Shown: piece after piece, positions 21,099-31,000 of the stretch
Layout of the letters: each line of letters starts with the position of its first letter
Position numbering within the stretch: position 1 is the first letter of the stretch
NCBI RefSeq assembly: GCF_019029495.1
Contig: NZ_JAERQM010000006.1
Coordinates: 77,115-141,114, forward strand
Direction of reading: 5' to 3'
DNA length: 64,000 bases
DNA from: Falsiroseomonas oleicola
Lineage (GTDB): Bacteria; Pseudomonadota; Alphaproteobacteria; Acetobacterales; Acetobacteraceae
Made by a program: the position numbers and the translations under genes
Notes under the pieces: model-generated
Seen by the model: the letters and a program-made list of their open reading frames with translations, nothing else
The model's database searches: none
What the model was told of the DNA's origin: nothing

Positions 21099-22268
21099 AT
21101 GCTCGCCGAATCGCTGACCCGCTCCCTGGCCGATGAGACCCCTCGCCCGCCGATGCCGCGCCTGGCCCGCCGCGCTTTGCTCGCCTTGACCACGGCGGCG
21201 CTGGTGCTGACGCCCGCCTGCGGCGAATCCTGGGCGCCCGCCCCGCGGGCGGAAACCGAGGACGACCCCGCCGCCGCCTGGCACAGCTTCCGCGACCGCT
21301 TCATCGCCACCGATGGCCGGGTGGTGGATGACGGCAATGGCGGCATCTCCCACAGCGAGGGCCAGGGCTATGCCATGCTCTTCGCCGAGGCCTTCGACGA
21401 CCGCCGCAGCTTCGAACGGGTGCTGCGCTGGACCCGCGCCCATCTGCGCCGGCCGGACGGGCTCTATGCCTGGCGCTTCCGTCCCGAAGCCCAACCGCCG
21501 GTGGAGGACAGCAACAACGCGACCGACGGCGACCTCTACATCGCCTGGGCACTGCTCCGCGCCGCCGACCGCTGGCAGGAGGCATCCTGGCGGCGCGAGG
21601 GCCAGCGCATGGCGCAGACCATCCTCCAGAAGCTGGTGGTGGAGGTGGAGGGGCGCACCCTGCTGCTGCCGGCGGCCTATGGCTTCGTGCATCCCGACCG
21701 GGTGGTGGTGAACCCGTCCTATTACTGCTTCCCGGCGCTGGCCGCGCTCAGCCGGGCGCTGCCGGACCGCGCCTGGGGACGGTTGATCGATGATGGGCAG
21801 GCCCTGCTGCGCGGCAGTTGCTACGGCCGCTGGGGCCTGCCTGCGGATTGGGTGGAGATCGTCCGCGGCCGGGGCGGCCAGGCGCAGCCTGCCGCCGGCT
21901 GGCCGGCGCGCTTTTCCTACGACGCGGTGCGGGTGCCGCTGCACCTGGCCTGGGCCGGCATGGGCAGTGAGCCGGCGCTGCGCGCCTCGGCGCAGTTCTG
22001 GACCGGCCCCTGGCTGTCCGGCCGGCCGGCCTGGGCCGACCTGCTGACCGGCAGGATTGCGCCCTATTCCGCGCCCACGGGCATCGAGGCGGTGGCGGAG
22101 GTGACGCTGGCCAGCCACCAGCACCGCGCCCTGGCGCGCCCCCTGCCCGGCATCGCCCGCGCCACGGACTACTATTCCGCCGCGCTGTCACTGCTGGCCC
22201 GGCTGGCGCTGCGGGAGAATCCCCGCAACGTCATCGCGGAGGCGGCCAGGCAGGGCCAGCCCGGCTAG
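21099..22268 (+). CDS. Glycoside hydrolase family 8 (endoglucanase-like), exported
   Basis: 389 residues. GH8 hallmarks: GGISHSEGQGYAMLFAEAF, where the SEGQGY Glu is the general acid, and SNNATDGDLYIAWALLRAA, with the catalytic Asp. The N-terminus has a polar lead then RLARRALLALTTAALVLTPACGES, a signal peptide that may be a lipoprotein signal (Cys after LTPA, a poor lipobox). ATG 21099 has GGAG 9 bases upstream; an ATG at 21153 would give a more standard signal length. It would cut cellulose or a related beta-1,4-glucan in the periplasm or outside. No bcs cellulose-synthase genes are adjacent; its stop overlaps the convergent dehydratase stop by 4 bases. Confidence 0.87.
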   Translation: MLAESLTRSLADETPRPPMPRLARRALLALTTAALVLTPACGESWAPAPRAETEDDPAAAWHSFRDRFIATDGRVVDDGNGGISHSEGQGYAMLFAEAFDDRRSFERVLRWTRAHLRRPDGLYAWRFRPEAQPPVEDSNNATDGDLYIAWALLRAADRWQEASWRREGQRMAQTILQKLVVEVEGRTLLLPAAYGFVHPDRVVVNPSYYCFPALAALSRALPDRAWGRLIDDGQALLRGSCYGRWGLPADWVEIVRGRGGQAQPAAGWPARFSYDAVRVPLHLAWAGMGSEPALRASAQFWTGPWLSGRPAWADLLTGRIAPYSAPTGIEAVAEVTLASHQHRALARPLPGIARATDYYSAALSLLARLALRENPRNVIAEAARQGQPG

Positions 22269-24013
22269 TAGATGTCGGGTTCCGGCGTGGCGGCGCCGGC
22301 TTCCAGGAAGCGCAGGTCGCAGCCCTCATCCGCCTGGGTCACCTGGTCGAGATACATGGAGGTCCAGCCGCGCGCATAGCGACGCGCGGGCGGCACCCAG
22401 GCGGCCTGGCGCCGCGCCATCTCCGCCTCATCGACCAGCAGGTCGAGCTTGCGGTTCGGCACGTCGAGGCGGATCAGGTCGCCATCCTTCACCAAGGCCA
22501 GCGGCCCGCCGACATGGCTCTCCGGCGCCACATGCAGCACGCAGGTGCCGTAGCTGGTGCCGGACATGCGGGCGTCCGACAGCCGCACCATGTCCCGCAC
22601 CCCCTGCTTCAGCAGCTTCTGCGGGATCGGCATCATGCCCCATTCGGGCATGCCGGGGCCGCCCTGGGGACCGCCGGATTTCATCACCAGCACGCTGTCG
22701 GCCGTGACATCCAGATCCGGATCATCCAGCCGCTTCTTCAGGTCGGCATAGTTCTCGAACACCACCGCCGGGCCGGTATGGCTCAGCAGGCGCGGATCGG
22801 CCGCGCTGGTCTTGATGACGGCGCCGCGCGGCGCCAGCGTGCCCTTCAGCACGGCCAGCCCACCCTCGGCCTGCAAGGGGCGGTCCAGCGGCCGGATGAT
22901 CTCCTCGTTGAAGACATCCGCATCGGCGATGTCCTCGCCCAGCGTCGCGCCGCTGACCGTCTTCGCCGTCAGGTCCAGATGCGGGCCAAGCCGGTTGAGG
23001 AAGGCACGCGACCCGCCGGCGAAGAAGAAGTCCGCCATGAGATAGGTGTCGCCATTCGGGCGGAGGTTGGCGATCAGCGGCACGCGGCGGCTGATGGCGT
23101 CGAAGCGCTCCAGGTCGAGCTCCAGCCCGGCACGGCGCGCCATGGCGATGATATGGACGATGGCATTGGTCGATCCGCCGAAGGCCATGGTGGCGGCCAC
23201 GGCATTGTCGATGCTGCCCTGGCTGAGCAGTTTGGCGGGCGTCTCGTCATCCCAGACCATGTCGACGATCCGCTTGCCGGAATCGGTCGCCATGCGCGGA
23301 TGCGCCGAATCGGCGGCGGGGATGGAGGATGCGCCAGGCAGGGTCAGGCCCATGGCCTCCACCGCCAGCATCATGGTCGCCGCCGTGCCGGCGGTCATGC
23401 AGGTGCCGAAGGAGCGCGCCATGCCGCCCTCCATGTCCTTCCACTGCGCCGGGGTGATGTTCCCGGCGCGCAGCTCCGCATTGTACTTCCAGGCATCCGA
23501 GCCCGAGCCCAGCGTCTTGCCGCGCCAGCTTCCGCTGTTCATCGGACCGGCGGGGACGAAGATGAAGGGCAGGCCGGCGGAGAGCGCGCCCATCACCAGC
23601 CCCGGCGGCGTCTTGTCGCAACCGCCCAGCAGCACCAGCCCGTCGCAGGGCTGGCTGCGGGCCAGCTCCTCCGTCTCCATCGCCAGCATGTTGCGATACA
23701 GCATGCTGGTCGGCTTCATGTACTGCTCGGTGACCGGATGCGCCGGCAGCTCCACCGGGAAGCCGCCCGCCTGCCAGACACCGCGCTTCACCTCCTCAGC
23801 CCGCGTGCGGAAGTGGAAGTGGCAGGGGCTCAGCTCGGACCAGGTGTTGATGATGCCGATCACGGGCTTGCCGCGGAAATCGGACTCGGAAAAGCCCATC
23901 TGGAGCATGCGGGACCGATGGCCGAAGGCGCGCAGGTCGTCCACGCCGAACCAGCGATGGCTGCGCAGATCCTCCGGCCGCTTGCGGGCCGCACCCTTGC
24001 TGTTTTCGGCCAT
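22265..24013 (-). CDS. IlvD/Edd-family sugar-acid dehydratase (L-arabinonate dehydratase-like)
   Basis: 582 residues, the length of the pentonate-dehydratase branch. The N-terminal RSHRWFGVDDLRAFGHRSR is characteristic of arabinonate/xylonate dehydratases, not of IlvD itself. Fe-S ligands are in LARSQPCDGLVLLGGCDKTPPG and SFGTCMTAGTAATM; metal and active-site segments are SSIPAADSAHPRMA, AFGGSTNAIVH and DARMSGTSYGTCVLHVAPES. It dehydrates a sugar acid to a 2-keto-3-deoxy acid. ATG 24013 has a GGGGAG site 9 bases upstream; the longer frame to 24298 runs into the divergent gene. No aldolase or sugar dehydrogenase is adjacent, so the exact substrate is open. Confidence 0.87.
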   Translation of the reverse strand: MAENSKGAARKRPEDLRSHRWFGVDDLRAFGHRSRMLQMGFSESDFRGKPVIGIINTWSELSPCHFHFRTRAEEVKRGVWQAGGFPVELPAHPVTEQYMKPTSMLYRNMLAMETEELARSQPCDGLVLLGGCDKTPPGLVMGALSAGLPFIFVPAGPMNSGSWRGKTLGSGSDAWKYNAELRAGNITPAQWKDMEGGMARSFGTCMTAGTAATMMLAVEAMGLTLPGASSIPAADSAHPRMATDSGKRIVDMVWDDETPAKLLSQGSIDNAVAATMAFGGSTNAIVHIIAMARRAGLELDLERFDAISRRVPLIANLRPNGDTYLMADFFFAGGSRAFLNRLGPHLDLTAKTVSGATLGEDIADADVFNEEIIRPLDRPLQAEGGLAVLKGTLAPRGAVIKTSAADPRLLSHTGPAVVFENYADLKKRLDDPDLDVTADSVLVMKSGGPQGGPGMPEWGMMPIPQKLLKQGVRDMVRLSDARMSGTSYGTCVLHVAPESHVGGPLALVKDGDLIRLDVPNRKLDLLVDEAEMARRQAAWVPPARRYARGWTSMYLDQVTQADEGCDLRFLEAGAATPEPDIY

Positions 24014-24176
24014 GACCGTGTTCTCCCCTGCGATGGCGACAGGGCGGCAATCTGCCACCCGTCCCCTGGCGCGAACAGCCCGGCGCGCCACCGGCGGGGT
24101 CCAGCGGCGCGCTTGACCGCATCGCCGCCACGCCACAGGGTCCGGCCGGAGACGTTGCCTGACCGCCGGAGAGACG
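24014..24176. promoter_or_regulatory. Divergent intergenic region, dehydratase / glycosyltransferase
   Basis: 163 GC-rich bases separate the minus-strand dehydratase from the plus-strand glycosyltransferase that opens the glycan cluster. Both promoters must lie here or nearby, but I see no convincing promoter boxes. GGAGAGACG immediately precedes the ATG at 24177 and is its ribosome site. Confidence 0.35.
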
Positions 24177-25448
24177 ATGGCCCTGCTGCTGCCCCGCCGC
24201 CCGCTGCGGGCGCTGTTCATCCACCAGAACTTCCCCGGCCAATACGCCCATCTGGCGCCCGCGCTGGCGCAGCGGCAGGGGGTGCAGGTCTGGGGCATCG
24301 GGGAAAAGCCGGGCTATGCGGCGCCGGGCGTCACCTACATCCCCTATGGCGCGCCCAAGGGTGCCGGGGATCAGACGCATCGCTACCTGCGCTCGCTGGA
24401 AGCCTCCACCCGGCGCGGCCAGCACCTGGCGAACCGGCTGGTGCAGCTGCGGGACAAGGGGATGCGGCCGGATATCATCGTCTGCCACCCCGGCTGGGGC
24501 GAGGGGCTGTTCCTGAAGGATGTCTTCCCGCAGGCGCGCACCCTGTTCTACTGGGAATTCTACTACAATTCCGTCGGCCAGGACCTCGGCTTCGATCCCG
24601 CCCAGCCGGTCGGCCTGGACGACGCCGCCCGCATCCGGGTGCTGAACGCCACCCAGCTGCTCTCCCTGCAATCCGCCGACTGGGGCGTCAGCCCGACCCG
24701 CTGGCAATGGAGCCGCTACCCCGACTGGGCGCGTCGGCGCATCACCTGCCTGCATGAGGGGGTGGATACCGACCAATGCGCCCCCGACCCCCAGGCCGTG
24801 TTCCGCACGCCGGGGGGCCGCGATTTCCGCCGCGGGGACGAGGTGATCTCCTACGTCGCGCGCAACCTGGAGCCCTATCGCGGCTTCCCGACCTTCATGC
24901 GCGCCCTGCCCCGGCTGCAGCGGGAGCGGCCCGGGCTGCACACGGTGATCGTCGGCGGCGACGAAGTCTCCTACGGCCGCAAGCCGGAGGGGGCGGCGAG
25001 TTGGAAGGCGCAGATGCTGGCGGAGCTGGACGGCCAGCTCGACCTGTCGCGGATCCATTTCACCGGGCGCATCCCGCATGACGACCTGCACGCGCTGTTC
25101 CGGGTGACCCGGGCGCATATCTACCTGACCTATCCCTTCGTGCTGTCCTGGTCGATGCTGGAGGCGATGGCCTGCGGGGCCCTGGTCATCGGCTCCGACA
25201 CCGCCCCGGTGCGGGAGGTGGTGGAGGAAGGTCGCAACGGCCTGATCGTGCCCTTCTTCGAGCCGGAGACCCTGGCGCGGCGCGTGCTGCGGGTGCTGGC
25301 CGATCCGGAGGGGCATGCCGGGCTGGCGGGGGCCGGCCGCGCCGACATCATCGCCCGCTACGACCTGCGCCGGCACTGCCTGCCCCGGCAACTCGACCTG
25401 GTGGAGCGGCTGGCGGCCGGAGGCGAGCCGGTGGCGGAGCCGGGATGA
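24177..25448 (+). CDS. Glycosyltransferase, GT4 (GT-B fold)
   Basis: 423 residues, cytoplasmic, no membrane segment. The N-terminal half starts RALFIHQNFPGQYAHLAPALA, a motif typical of a GT4 subgroup in exopolysaccharide loci, followed by RPDIIVCHPGWGEGLFLKDVFP. The C-terminal nucleotide-sugar half has SYVARNLEPYRGFPTFMRALP, HFTGRIPHDDLHALF, and the donor-binding PFVLSWSMLEAMACGALVIGSDTAPVREVV with the usual E-x7-E-type arrangement. It probably adds a sugar to a surface glycan. It precedes the rfb genes by 205 bases and may have its own transcript. Confidence 0.9.
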   Translation: MALLLPRRPLRALFIHQNFPGQYAHLAPALAQRQGVQVWGIGEKPGYAAPGVTYIPYGAPKGAGDQTHRYLRSLEASTRRGQHLANRLVQLRDKGMRPDIIVCHPGWGEGLFLKDVFPQARTLFYWEFYYNSVGQDLGFDPAQPVGLDDAARIRVLNATQLLSLQSADWGVSPTRWQWSRYPDWARRRITCLHEGVDTDQCAPDPQAVFRTPGGRDFRRGDEVISYVARNLEPYRGFPTFMRALPRLQRERPGLHTVIVGGDEVSYGRKPEGAASWKAQMLAELDGQLDLSRIHFTGRIPHDDLHALFRVTRAHIYLTYPFVLSWSMLEAMACGALVIGSDTAPVREVVEEGRNGLIVPFFEPETLARRVLRVLADPEGHAGLAGAGRADIIARYDLRRHCLPRQLDLVERLAAGGEPVAEPG

Positions 25449-25653
25449 CCCCCTGGTTGCAAGAAAAGCGTTTCCGACCCCCTGTGCCGTGCATGGTTTC
25501 CCTTCCCGTCCGCTTCACGATGCATTAAGACCTGCCTGTCTCTCGTTAAGCGAAAAACGCGCGCAGATGTTTCGAATTTCTCAATTTTAATACATTTCGC
25601 GACGCGGATTCGCCAGCGGAGACAACCTCGGGTTAGCGCAGGGATCACCGCAG
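25449..25653 (+). promoter_or_regulatory. AT-rich upstream region of rfbCDA
   Basis: 205 bases without a gene. The stretch around 25568-25600 (TTTCGAATTTCTCAATTTTA and on) is markedly AT-rich against a GC-rich background, as expected of a regulated promoter. AGGGATCACCGCAG just before 25654 could serve as ribosome site. I see no strong terminator for the upstream glycosyltransferase gene. Confidence 0.4.
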
Positions 25654-26256
25654 ATGCCGGAAGGGATCGGATCAGTACCGCCAGAGGCGCGCCGCTCAGG
25701 CAATGTGACCGCCCAATCCCTGCCCTTGGCCGGGCCCCTCCTGATCTCCGTGCGCCGCTTCGCCGATGCGCGCGGCGTCTTCACCGAGGCCTATTCACGC
25801 CGCGACTTCGCCGCCATCGGCATCCCCGATGAGTTCGTGCAGGACAACCAGTCCATGTCGGTCGCCACCGGCACGGTGCGCGGCCTGCATTTCCAGATCG
25901 CCCCGCATGCCCAGGGCAAGCTGGTGCGGGTGCTGCGGGGCCGGGTGCTGGACGTCGCGGTGGATCTGCGCGCCGCCTCGCCCAGCTTTGGCCAGCATGT
26001 CGCCGCGGAATTGTCGGCCGCGAACGGGCTGATGATGTGGGTGCCGCCCGGCTTCGCCCACGGCTTCGTGACCCGAGAGCCGGAGACGGAGGTCGCCTAC
26101 AAGGTCACCGCCCTCTACGCGCCCGATTGCGACCGGTCGCTGGCCTGGGACGATCCGTCGCTCGGCATCGACTGGGGCCTGGACCCGGCGGAGGCGGTGC
26201 TGTCGGACAAGGACCGGCGCGCGCCGCGCCTCGCCGATCTCAGCCCGGCCTTCTGA
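25654..26256 (+). CDS. rfbC: dTDP-4-dehydrorhamnose 3,5-epimerase
   Basis: 200 residues, cupin fold. Catalytic His in GTVRGLHFQIAPHAQGKLVRV, plus RRFADARGVFTEAYSRRDF at the front and YKVTALYAPDCDRSLAWDDPSLGIDW at the end, all family signatures. It epimerises C3 and C5 of dTDP-4-keto-6-deoxyglucose on the way to dTDP-L-rhamnose. The first 17 residues are not conserved; a GTG at 25705 would give the usual family length and is a real alternative start. The stop overlaps the rfbD start by one base. Confidence 0.93.
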   Translation: MPEGIGSVPPEARRSGNVTAQSLPLAGPLLISVRRFADARGVFTEAYSRRDFAAIGIPDEFVQDNQSMSVATGTVRGLHFQIAPHAQGKLVRVLRGRVLDVAVDLRAASPSFGQHVAAELSAANGLMMWVPPGFAHGFVTREPETEVAYKVTALYAPDCDRSLAWDDPSLGIDWGLDPAEAVLSDKDRRAPRLADLSPAF

Positions 26257-27152
26257 TGCGCGTCCTGATCGCCGGCCGCCAGGGCCAGGTCGCCCAGGCG
26301 CTGCTGCGCCGCCTCGATGGACATGCTGTGACGGCGCTCGAACCCCCGGAACTGGATCTGACCGACCCGGCCTCCATCGCCGCCGCCATGGAAGCGGCGC
26401 GGCCCGAACTGGTGGTGAACGCCGCCGCCTATACCGCGGTGGACCGCGCCGAGGACCAGGAAGCGCTGGCCTTCGCGGTGAACCGCGACGGCGCCGCGCA
26501 TCTGGCCGCCGCCGCCGCCGCCATGGGCGCGCCCTTCGTGCATTTCTCCACCGACTATGTCTTCGACGGGCGGAAGGGCGCGCCCTATGTCGAGACCGAT
26601 GCGCCCTCCCCCCTCGGCGTCTATGGCCGCAGCAAGGCGGAAGGCGAGGCCGCCGTGCTGGCCGCGCATCCCCGCAGCGTGGTGCTGCGCACCGCCTGGG
26701 TCTGCAGCGCGGATGGCGCCAATTTCGTCAAGACCATGCTGCGCCTGGCGGCGGAGCGGGAGGAGCTGCGGGTGGTCGCCGACCAGCACGGCGCGCCCAG
26801 CTTTGCCGCGGATCTCGCCGATGCGGTGGCGGTGATGGCGCCGCGCCTGCTGGCCGCCCCCGCCGGCGATGCCGCCTTCGGCCTGTTCCACCTGACCGGC
26901 AGCCCGCACACCACCTGGCACGGCTTCACCGCGGAGATCCTGGCCCAGGCGGCGCGGCGCGGCATGCGCGTGCCCCGGCTTGCCGCGATCGCCACGACGG
27001 ATTACCCGACACGCGCAATGCGCCCGGCCGATGCAAGGCTGGATTGCGGTCGCATCGCGGATATACACGGCATCAGCCCGGCGGATTGGCGGCTGTCCCT
27101 GGCGCAATGCCTGGACAGGCTGGTCGGACCGGCCAAGGAGCTTGCGGAATGA
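26256..27152 (+). CDS. rfbD: dTDP-4-dehydrorhamnose reductase
   Basis: 298 residues, extended SDR. N-terminal Rossmann motif MRVLIAGRQGQVAQALLRRL, then VVNAAAYTAVDRAEDQ, VHFSTDYVFDGRKGAPYVETD, and active-site Tyr/Lys in YGRSKAEGE. It reduces the 4-keto group to give dTDP-L-rhamnose. Its ATG overlaps the rfbC stop (TGATG), and it ends in an ATGA overlap with rfbA. Confidence 0.94.
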   Translation: MRVLIAGRQGQVAQALLRRLDGHAVTALEPPELDLTDPASIAAAMEAARPELVVNAAAYTAVDRAEDQEALAFAVNRDGAAHLAAAAAAMGAPFVHFSTDYVFDGRKGAPYVETDAPSPLGVYGRSKAEGEAAVLAAHPRSVVLRTAWVCSADGANFVKTMLRLAAEREELRVVADQHGAPSFAADLADAVAVMAPRLLAAPAGDAAFGLFHLTGSPHTTWHGFTAEILAQAARRGMRVPRLAAIATTDYPTRAMRPADARLDCGRIADIHGISPADWRLSLAQCLDRLVGPAKELAE

Positions 27153-28030
27153 AGGGCATCGTCCTGGCCGGCGGATCGGGCACCCGCCTGCACCCGGCCA
27201 CACTCGCGGTCTCGAAGCAGTTGCTGCCGGTCTTCGACAAGCCGATGGTCTACTACCCGCTCTCGGTGCTGATGCTCGCCGGGATCCGGGAGATCATGAT
27301 CATCTCCACCCCGCACGACCTGCCGCTGTTCAAGCGGCTGCTGGGCGATGGCGAACGCTGGGGCCTGAAGCTGGACTATGCCGAGCAGGACAAGCCGCGC
27401 GGCATCGCCCATGCCTTCGTGCTGGCGGAGGAATTCCTGGCCGGCGAGCCCTGCGCCCTGGTGCTCGGCGACAACCTGTTCCACGGCCACGACCTGGAAA
27501 CGCGGCTGACCGAGGCGCAGGCCAATGCGGCGGCACAGGGCGCGACGGTCTTCGCCTATCGCGTCGCCGACCCGCACCGCTACGGCGTGGTGGAATTCGA
27601 CGGCGACAACCGCGCCCTGACGATCGAGGAAAAGCCCACCCTGCCGCGCTCGGACTGGGCGGTGACGGGCCTTTATTTCTACGACGGCCGCGCCGCCGCC
27701 ATCGCCAAGGCGCTCGCCCCCTCGCCGCGCGGCGAGTTGGAGATCACCGACCTCAACCGCGTCTATCTGGAGGAAGGCTCCCTGCGGGTGGTGCGGCTCG
27801 GCCGCGGCTATGCCTGGCTCGACACCGGCACGCATGACAGCCTGCTGGAAGCCGGCGAATTCGTCCGCGCCATCGAGAAGCGCACCGGCCAGAAGGTGGC
27901 GGCGCCGGAGGAGGTGGCCTGGCGAATGGGCTTCATCGACGGCGACGCGCTGCGCGCTTTGGCGGCGCCGCTGCGCAACAGTGGCTACGGTACCTATCTG
28001 GAAGGCCTGCTGGCGCGCGAGGACCAGTGA
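27149..28030 (+). CDS. rfbA: Glucose-1-phosphate thymidylyltransferase
   Basis: 293 residues, the standard RmlA length. Nucleotide-binding signature KGIVLAGGSGTRLHPATLAVSKQLLPV, then DKPMVYYPLSVLMLAGIREIMI, the metal-binding LVLGDNLFHGH, and YGVVEFDG and VTGLYFYD, all RmlA hallmarks. It makes dTDP-glucose, the first step of dTDP-rhamnose synthesis. Coupled to rfbD by a 4-base overlap and to the large gene behind it by TGATG. The 4,6-dehydratase gene rfbB is absent from the window. Confidence 0.94.
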   Translation: MKGIVLAGGSGTRLHPATLAVSKQLLPVFDKPMVYYPLSVLMLAGIREIMIISTPHDLPLFKRLLGDGERWGLKLDYAEQDKPRGIAHAFVLAEEFLAGEPCALVLGDNLFHGHDLETRLTEAQANAAAQGATVFAYRVADPHRYGVVEFDGDNRALTIEEKPTLPRSDWAVTGLYFYDGRAAAIAKALAPSPRGELEITDLNRVYLEEGSLRVVRLGRGYAWLDTGTHDSLLEAGEFVRAIEKRTGQKVAAPEEVAWRMGFIDGDALRALAAPLRNSGYGTYLEGLLAREDQ

Positions 28031-31000
28031 TGGAGGGCGATCAGGACCCGGCACAGGACCCGCGCGCCAGGGCGCGGGAGGTCCTGGCGTCTTCCGGCAT
28101 CGTCGATGCCGTCTGGTACGTCGCGCAGAACGCCGATGTGGCACATGGCGGGCAGGACCCGCTGTCGCATTTCCTGGAGACCGGCTGGGAACAGGGGCGC
28201 GCTCCGTGCTTCTACCTCGACCCCGCCTGGTACCTGGCGACGCATGCGGATGTGCGGGAAGCCGGCGCCGATCCGGTGCTGCATTATGTGTTTCATGGCG
28301 ACTCGGAAGGCCGGCGCCCGGGCCCGCATTTCGACCCGGCCTGGTATCGCGGCCGCTACGGCCTGGGCGGGGAGGAGAATGCGCTGGCGCATTTCCTGCG
28401 CCATCGCGAATACGGCGCCTCTCCCATTCCGGAATTCGACGCGGAATTCTACCTCTCGACCTATCGCGACGTGGCGCGTGCCGGGGCGGATGCCTTCGAG
28501 CATTATGTGACACTCGGCTGGCAGGAGGAACGCGAGCCAGGGCCGGATTTCGACAGCCACTACTACCTCCAGCGCCATATGGGCGGCCGGATGACGGAGC
28601 CGCCGCTGCTGCACTGGCTGCGCCAGCGGCATGAGCCCGGCGTGCATCCGCGCATGCCGCAGGAAACGCCGACCATCCCGCGCGAGGTCCGCCGCAACAC
28701 CCGCCCGGCGGAGGAATTCGAGGAAGTCCAGCCGCTGCCGGATGGCTTCCGCCCGCGCGCCAAGGTGCTGGCCTACTACCTGCCGCAGTTCCACGCGATC
28801 GCCGAGAACGATGCCTGGTGGGGCAAAGGCTTCACCGAATGGGCCAACCTGCCGCGCGCCTTGCCGCGCTTCGCCGGCCACTACCAGCCGCGCGTGCCAC
28901 GCGACCTGGGCAACTACTCGCTCGACGACATGCGCGTCATGCGCAGGCAGATCGAGATGGCGCGGCGCGGCGGCGTGCATGGCTGGATCTTCTACTGGTA
29001 CAGCTTCAACGGGCATCGCCTGCTGGAAAAGCCGGTGGATGCCTTCCTGGCCGATCGCAGCCTCGACATGCCCTTCGCCCTGATGTGGGCGAATGAGAAC
29101 TGGACCCGGCGCTGGGATGGCGCCGAGCACGATATCCTGATGGGCCAGGACTACCGGCCGGAAGATGAGCCGGAGCTGGTCGCCACCCTCGCGCGCCACT
29201 TCGCCGATCCGCGCTACATCCGCGTCCAGGGCCGCCCCGTGTTGATGGTCTACCGCGCCGGGCTGATCCCCGAGCCGAAGGAGATCGTCGACGGCTGGCG
29301 CAAGCGTTTCCGCGACGCGCATGGGGAAGACCCGGTCTTCGTCATGACGCAGTCCTTCGACGATATCGACCCGACGGAATTCGGCTTCGACGGCGCCATC
29401 GAATTCCCGCCGCACAAGCTGGCCAAGCGCTGCACGCCGATCAGCGCCAGCCTGGACTACCTCGACCCCGATTTCACCGGCACCGTCTTCGCCTATGAGG
29501 ACGTGATCCGCGTGTCGCTGGAGGAACCGAAGCCGGACTTCCCGCTGATCAAATGCGCCGTGCCGGGCTGGGACAACGACCCGCGCAAGCAGGGCCAGAA
29601 CACCGTCATCATCCACGGCGCCAAGCCCGCCACCTATGAGGCCTGGCTGTCGGAGCTGATCGAGCGCGCCGGGCGCACGCCCTTCTTCGGCGAGCCGATG
29701 GTCTGCGTGAATGCCTGGAACGAGTGGTGCGAGGGCGCCTATCTGGAGCCCGACCTGCATTATGGCGGCGCCTTCCTGAACGCCACCGCGCGCGCCGTGG
29801 TCGGCAGCCGCGCCAGCGACGCGCCGGGCCTGCTGATCGCCGCGGCGGATGCCGAGGACAGCGAGGCGGCGCGCCGGCTGCTGGATGCCGCGGGCGCGCT
29901 GCGCCGCAGTTCCGGCCTGCGCGTGGAGGTGCTGCTGCTGGCAGGCGGGCCGCTGGAGGAGGAATTCGGACGCATCGGCCGGCTGACCTTCGCCACGACG
30001 CCGGAGGCGGCGGAGGCCGCGCTGTCCGACGCCGCGTCGGACGGGCTGCGACAGGCCTTGATGACCACGGCGGCAGCGGTGCGGCTGGCCGCGCTGGCGC
30101 AGGCGCGCGGCATCGCAGCCACGGTACTGCTTCAGGAAATGCCGGCGGAGCTGCGCGCGCGCGACCTGCTGGCCGGCCTTCGCGGCGCGCTGCGCCAGGC
30201 GACGAAGGTGCTGGTGCCAGCCGAGGAAGTGCGCCAGGCCCTGCTGGCAGAGCTGCCGGCCCTGGCGGAGACGCCGGTCGAGGTGCTGGAGCCGGGCCTG
30301 CCCTTCCCCCCGGCGCTGGATGCGGCGGATGTGGCCAGCGGGCGCGCCTATCTCGGCCTGGCGGCGGAGGACCGGCTGCTGCTCGGCACCGGGCCGGGCG
30401 ACCTGCGGCACGGCATCGACCTGTTTCTTCAACTGTTCCGTCGGCTGCGGGCGGAGGATGCGCGGGTGAAGGCGGTATGGGTCGGCACGCTCGATCCCGG
30501 GCTGCGGCTCTGGCTCGGCGCGGAGCTGGCCGCGGCGCGGCAGGACGGGCTGCGGCTGATTGAGCAATTGCACGAACCCGGCCCGCTGCTCGCGGCCGCC
30601 GATCTGCTGGTGTTGCCGGCGCGGGAATCGGCCTTCCCGGTCGTGGCGCAGCAGGCGCTGACCCTCGGCGTGCCGGTGCTCGCCTTCCAGGGGGCGGGCG
30701 GCGCGGCCGGGCTGGCCAAGGCGCTGGGCGGCGAAGCGGTACCGCTGGGCGACATGGCGGCGATGGCGGCGGCGGCACAGCGGCTTCTGGCGAAGCCCGC
30801 GGATGCGGCAACCCGCGCGGTGCGGCGCGGCGCGGCGCTGGCCCGCTTCGATGTCGCCGAGACGCTGGCCCGGCTGCGCGGCGAACTGCTGCCGGGCCTG
30901 CCGGAGATCTCCGTGGTGGTGCCGGGCCGGGGCCGGGGCTTCATGCTGGCAAGCCGGCTGGATGGCGTGTTCCGGCAGGACCTACCGGTGTGGGAGGTTG

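Noticed and set aside
22514-24757. A 747-residue plus-strand frame over the dehydratase gene
   Set aside because: The minus strand encodes a complete IlvD/Edd protein; the plus frame has no family sequence and ends inside the glycosyltransferase gene in another frame.
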